DNA from: Desulfobacula sp.
GTDB lineage: Bacteria > Desulfobacterota > Desulfobacteria > Desulfobacterales > Desulfobacteraceae
DNA length: 9,154 nucleotides
Assembly (NCBI GenBank): GCA_027858355.1
Contig: JAQICW010000147.1
Location: 1-9,154, forward strand
Direction: 5' to 3'
Positions 5,683 through 9,154 of the stretch are shown piece by piece. A program made the position numbers and the translations under genes. Position 1 is the first letter of the stretch; every line of letters begins with the position of its first letter. The notes beneath the pieces were generated by a model. The model saw only the letters and a list, made by a program, of their open reading frames with translations. It was not told the origin of the DNA and made no database searches.

Positions 5683-7830
5683 TTATAGGTTTATGGAATT
5701 GTTTGTCCGAATGGAATCTAAAATGCTAAATGTAGTAAGAGACGTACTATAAATCTCTTCAAAAGGGATAGGATCTTTTGTCCCATCAATAATACTTTTA
5801 ATAAAAAACTGAACTTCGTTTTTTTGACCTTTGTCTTGATTTAATAATTTTTTTTCTATTTTCTTTCCATTTGAATATAGAGTCAGTTTCTTAAAATCAT
5901 CTAGAATTGCTGTCAAACCATTAGCAAACACTTCAATTCGTTCTTTGGCAACACTTTTATCCCCATTGGAAAAATATAAAATAGAACCAATCGATCCATT
6001 TGCATATTTAAGTGAAATAGCCACAACATCATTTAAATTTTGAGGATCTTGCATGGCATTCGCATGAACCGAAACAGGAAGAGACCCATTAATGAACGTT
6101 AAGAAATCAATAAAATGACAGACCTCTCCGATTATCCTCCCACCGCCTGACACTAAATCCTGTATCCAGGAATCAGCTGGAATATTACCAGAATTTACAC
6201 GATAAGACATGGCCAAGGGTCCACCTTTAAAGCAATTTTTCAATTCAATGCCTAAAGGCGAAAATCGTCTATTATAGCCGACCATTAGTCGGGAAGAAAT
6301 CTGACTATTTTCATTTAAAAGATCTGTAATTCGCTCTAGTTCATCAGCCTTTAGACATAGTGGTTTTTCAACAAAAACATTTTTCCCTTTTTCAATAGCG
6401 TTTATTACAAATTGTGCATGAGAATCATGACGCGTGGCTATAAAAACAGTATTAATTCTATCATTTGAAAGAATGTCGTTCACATTCTCAGTGCAGAATC
6501 CAAACCCGAATCTTTCAGCAACAGAACGGGAACTGACCCCCGTACTGGTCATTACGCCTTCAAAAACAACCTTTTTATTTTTAGGAACATTGGGTAATAA
6601 ATGGCTCTGAGCATATGATCCAGCACCGATAAAACCAATACCGCAGGATTGTGCTTCTGCTGTTCTTTGTTGACCTATTTTAATTATATTTTTTTCGAAT
6701 TTTTTTGATTTGTCGTATTCTATTAAAATGCCTATAAATGGTTCTGATTTGGACATCATCATGTCATAAATTTCAGGCGCATTTTCAAGCTTGACCACAT
6801 GCGTTGTAAGATAGTCAACATTGATTTTCCCATTCAAAATCAACTCCTGAAAAGCCTGCATATTTCTTTTTTCTGTCCACCTGACATATGCCACTGGATA
6901 ATCAATTCCCTTTTCTTCATATAAAGGATCATATCGTCCGGGACCATAGGAGCACGACATCTTCAACTCAAGTTCTTTCTTATAAAAATGAGGTTCCCTG
7001 TCAAAGCCTGTTGGAACAGCACCAACAATAATTATTTTACCTCTTTTCCGGGAAATCGCACCGGCAAAATTCACTGGATCCAAAGAAGAAGATGCTGCTG
7101 TAATAATGACGGCATCGCACCCTATTCCCCCAGTAAATTTATTTATTTTTCCCTCTATGCCTTCTGCTTCCCTTTGGATGCCCAAATCTAAACAATTCTG
7201 ATTAGCAATTTCCACCATTTCAGGATCAATATCAATTCCAATCACTTTAACCCCGGACGCTTTAAGCAATAAGGCTGTAAGCTGCCCGAGCAATCCCAGC
7301 CCAACAACCGCACAACTCTCACCAAGTCTCAAATCAGCCTGCCTCACACCCTGCATTGCAATTGCACCCAGTGTATTGTATGAAGCCTGTTTTAAATCTG
7401 TTCCAGTATCCAGTTTAACACAAAGATTTACAGGAACACTTATTATCTCTGCATGGGATGCTGATAACCCGCCACAGGCAACAAGATCCCCCACTTCATA
7501 TTCTGTAACATCCGCAGCCACATCAACTATTTCTCCAACACAAGAGTATCCAAGTGGCGAATATGCATCCAGTTTTTTCATCACTGCCCGATATGTCTGA
7601 AGAGGACCTTGAGATTTCAACGTATCAATTACCTGCTTGACCTGTTGAGGCCGTTCCTTCGCCTTTCCGATCAATCCCTTTCTCGCTGTTTTGACAGTGC
7701 TGCCTTCAGTACCTGCACTTACCAGAGAATATAATACCTTAACAAGGATATTACCTCTATTCATAACTGGTACTGGAACTTCCATTATTTTCATATTGCC
7801 ATTTTTTAATTTTTGCGTAAGTTGTTGCAT
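5683..7830 (-). CDS. Two-domain oxidoreductase: MDR dehydrogenase fused to Gfo/Idh/MocA
   Basis: This cytoplasmic protein of 715 residues joins two NAD(P)-binding enzymes. Residues about 1-375 form a medium-chain (alcohol/threonine dehydrogenase-like) domain with GLGLLG (177-182) and acidic D200. Residues about 395-715 form a Gfo/Idh/MocA domain with GFIGAGSYA (399-407), EKP (488-490, the usual catalytic lysine 489) and GGGRIIGEVCHFID (562-575, His572). In the MDR half the usual catalytic-zinc ligands are not evident: LVSAGTE replaces the C-GTD type motif and GYSCVGE the GHE motif. It may therefore work without catalytic zinc. This architecture recurs beside heparinase II/III genes in EPS and O-antigen loci, suggesting linked oxidation and reduction of a sugar, but I know of no proven reaction. 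The ATG at 7830 has AAAGGAAG ten nt upstream. The gene ends 24 nt before the heparinase-like start. Architecture is certain; substrate is unknown. Confidence 0.9.
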   Translation of the reverse strand: MQQLTQKLKNGNMKIMEVPVPVMNRGNILVKVLYSLVSAGTEGSTVKTARKGLIGKAKERPQQVKQVIDTLKSQGPLQTYRAVMKKLDAYSPLGYSCVGEIVDVAADVTEYEVGDLVACGGLSASHAEIISVPVNLCVKLDTGTDLKQASYNTLGAIAMQGVRQADLRLGESCAVVGLGLLGQLTALLLKASGVKVIGIDIDPEMVEIANQNCLDLGIQREAEGIEGKINKFTGGIGCDAVIITAASSSLDPVNFAGAISRKRGKIIIVGAVPTGFDREPHFYKKELELKMSCSYGPGRYDPLYEEKGIDYPVAYVRWTEKRNMQAFQELILNGKINVDYLTTHVVKLENAPEIYDMMMSKSEPFIGILIEYDKSKKFEKNIIKIGQQRTAEAQSCGIGFIGAGSYAQSHLLPNVPKNKKVVFEGVMTSTGVSSRSVAERFGFGFCTENVNDILSNDRINTVFIATRHDSHAQFVINAIEKGKNVFVEKPLCLKADELERITDLLNENSQISSRLMVGYNRRFSPLGIELKNCFKGGPLAMSYRVNSGNIPADSWIQDLVSGGGRIIGEVCHFIDFLTFINGSLPVSVHANAMQDPQNLNDVVAISLKYANGSIGSILYFSNGDKSVAKERIEVFANGLTAILDDFKKLTLYSNGKKIEKKLLNQDKGQKNEVQFFIKSIIDGTKDPIPFEEIYSTSLTTFSILDSIRTNNSINL

Positions 7831-7840
7831 TTAGAAATAG

Positions 7841-7848
7841 CTTCCTTT
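7841..7848 (-). promoter_or_regulatory. Ribosome binding site of the two-domain oxidoreductase
   Basis: The minus strand reads AAAGGAAG, ten nt before the ATG at 7830. The spacing is slightly long, but this is the only purine-rich match nearby and no other in-frame start is better placed. Confidence 0.6.
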
Positions 7849-7896
7849 CGAGCCATATTTTATCCACGAGTCAACCATAACATCTCGTTGAACAAA

Positions 7897-7914
7897 ATTG
7901 TTATTATTGTTATT
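7897..7914. repeat. Short tandem repeat (2 x 9 bp) in the ligase-oxidoreductase spacer
   Basis: ATTGTTATT occurs twice head-to-tail in the 91-nt spacer 7831-7921, immediately after the ligase stop codon. The spacer is the longest non-coding gap in the window. I see no convincing promoter in it and no stem plus T-tract that would make a terminator, so it probably does not separate transcription units. A two-copy AT-rich repeat may be chance. Confidence 0.5.
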
Positions 7915-7921
7915 ACTGTCA

Positions 7922-9154
7922 TTAATCATTCGGGCTTGTCTCATCTATACCGTCGACACCTTTTAGTGCCAATCCTACAAAACCCCACACAAACCATTGA
8001 TAACCAGAGTACATACTAGGCGAAACACCAATTGTATCAAGCATGTACATCAAATAAACCATCACAGCTACAATGTTTAAAGGTGTCATTTTCTTTAACG
8101 CATTTTTAATTACAAGAAAACCGATTAATAATAGAACAATAATATATATGGTTACACCAATTATACCATTTGTAACTAATGACCTTAAATAATCATTGTG
8201 GGCTGGTACCAATTTACCAGAACCCATAATCTTGTAAACAATGTTAAGTTTCCCCCAACTTTGCAAAATCCTCTCCCATACGTATCCTCGCCCAGATAGC
8301 ATTCTTCTTTGATCAATGTTACCTTCCTGATATTGTAATTCCTTAGTAAATACCCTTTCAACTTCATTATAAATTTTATTTCCAGTAGCAAAATTAAACG
8401 CAACAATAGTGAGAACAATAATTAAAAGCCAATGGAGTTTTTTACTCAAAAATGCCCAAACAATAGCCCACATTATGTAAACAGCAATTGCAGCTTTTGA
8501 ATAACATTTATAAATCACCGCACTACATAATAAAAAATATGCAGCAAAGCATACTTTATGAAAAAATCTTTTATCAGAAAAATATGTCCAGAAAAGTAGT
8601 ATTGCTATAATAGTTTGGAAACAATACATTCGGACAGTAACAATATCATGATACAATCCATTATGACGAACCAAATCGACGGTTTTTCGTAAATCCCAAA
8701 TTCGACCTGTATATATCTGATAACCTCCAATTATTGTTGGCAAAAGTCCTGCAATTAATAAAGCAATAATGAGTTTTTTTAAATTTTCTTTATCATTAAA
8801 AAAATACTGGAACATATAAAAACTTAGAAACCCGTTTAATATTCTGAAAGAATAATTCAGTGAAGACATCAAATCACTATTCATAAGTAGAAGAAAGGAA
8901 CCCATAAGAGTTGAAAACAGATAAAGAACTCCTATATTTGACAAAGGCAGATTTGAAAATTTAATTTTTCTCCCTGATAAAATCAATGGTAGAAGCAAGC
9001 AGGGAACAAGAACAGCTGTAAGCTTTAACAGGTTCATATTTGCAAAACTAATTTTCCAGGAAGCATCAATTAATGATTTACAGGCAATTAGTAACAAAAC
9101 ACCGTTTGCAGGACTGAATAATAATTTTAAAAAAATTATAGAACTGGCTATTAA
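7922..9154 (-). CDS. O-antigen polymerase/ligase-family membrane protein (Wzy/WaaL type), 5' end outside window
   Basis: The frame is open from the right edge to the TAA at 7922 (410 residues visible). A TTG at 9097 could be called as the start. However, the frame continues upstream with hydrophobic, family-like residues and no stop, so I treat the gene as partial, lacking perhaps 10-30 residues. It is a polytopic inner-membrane protein with about ten or more hydrophobic segments. Between them, at roughly 243-320 of the visible protein, lies a long periplasmic loop with the Wzy_C-type signatures SGRGYVWE (287-294) and AHNDYLRSL (318-326). The loop His319 corresponds to the histidine important in WaaL-type ligases. 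Such proteins polymerise lipid-linked repeat units or ligate glycan to an acceptor; sequence alone does not say which. The gene is the first seen in this operon and precedes the oxidoreductase by 91 nt. Confidence 0.88.
   Translation of the reverse strand, partial: LIASSIIFLKLLFSPANGVLLLIACKSLIDASWKISFANMNLLKLTAVLVPCLLLPLILSGRKIKFSNLPLSNIGVLYLFSTLMGSFLLLMNSDLMSSLNYSFRILNGFLSFYMFQYFFNDKENLKKLIIALLIAGLLPTIIGGYQIYTGRIWDLRKTVDLVRHNGLYHDIVTVRMYCFQTIIAILLFWTYFSDKRFFHKVCFAAYFLLCSAVIYKCYSKAAIAVYIMWAIVWAFLSKKLHWLLIIVLTIVAFNFATGNKIYNEVERVFTKELQYQEGNIDQRRMLSGRGYVWERILQSWGKLNIVYKIMGSGKLVPAHNDYLRSLVTNGIIGVTIYIIVLLLIGFLVIKNALKKMTPLNIVAVMVYLMYMLDTIGVSPSMYSGYQWFVWGFVGLALKGVDGIDETSPND

Noticed and set aside
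7831..7921. Possible internal promoter (TTGACT and TAAAAT on the minus strand)
   Set aside because: The two hexamers are separated by only 6 nt, far short of the 16-18 nt needed, so they are not a working -35/-10 pair.
9095..9097. TTG at 9097 as the true start of the O-antigen polymerase/ligase gene
   Set aside because: The frame stays open to the window edge with hydrophobic residues typical of the family's first membrane segment and no ribosome binding site before the TTG. The real start is more likely outside the window.

Overview
The window is a one-directional, AT-rich gene block. Every gene I can support lies on the minus strand, so transcription runs from the right edge to the left. 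It looks like the middle and end of an extracellular polysaccharide (EPS or O-antigen-like) locus of the exosortase/PEP-CTERM type. The exosortase fused to an EpsI domain, together with the family of the left-edge gene, suggests an anaerobic Gram-negative bacterium of the Desulfobacterota (Desulfobacterales-like). That assignment is inference from family recognition, not from a search.

In transcription order the genes are: a polytopic O-antigen polymerase/ligase-family protein, cut at the right edge (7922-9154); a two-domain oxidoreductase, MDR dehydrogenase fused to Gfo/Idh/MocA (5683-7830); a heparinase II/III-type polysaccharide lyase-like protein (3847-5658); a WecG/TagA/CpsF glycosyltransferase (3092-3847); an exosortase-EpsI fusion, probably XrtD (1546-3087); an extended-SDR NDP-sugar epimerase/dehydratase (493-1464); and a left-edge ORF with three helix-turn-helix-like segments (1-515). 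The last resembles the middle of a Desulfobacterota family of ParB/HTH/DNA-methylase-like proteins.

The first six genes fit one pathway. The epimerase and the two-domain oxidoreductase would adjust nucleotide-linked or lipid-linked sugars. The WecG-type enzyme would add a sugar, probably a ManNAc type, to a lipid-linked acceptor. The Wzy/WaaL-like membrane protein would polymerise or ligate the glycan, and the heparinase-like protein would cleave or tailor a uronate-containing polymer. The exosortase would process C-terminally tagged exported proteins that meet the polysaccharide at the surface. Spacing is tight: a TGATG overlap (heparinase-like to WecG), 4 nt (WecG to exosortase), 24 nt, 81 nt and 91 nt. 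I see no terminator between genes, which supports an operon.

The left 500 bases differ. They are about 50% G+C by hand count, against roughly 18-33% in samples from the heparinase-like and ligase genes. They carry a gene unrelated to polysaccharide synthesis that overlaps the epimerase 3' end by 23 nt, and they contain a perfect 40-bp palindrome inside the coding sequence. This junction and palindrome are the most unusual things in the window.
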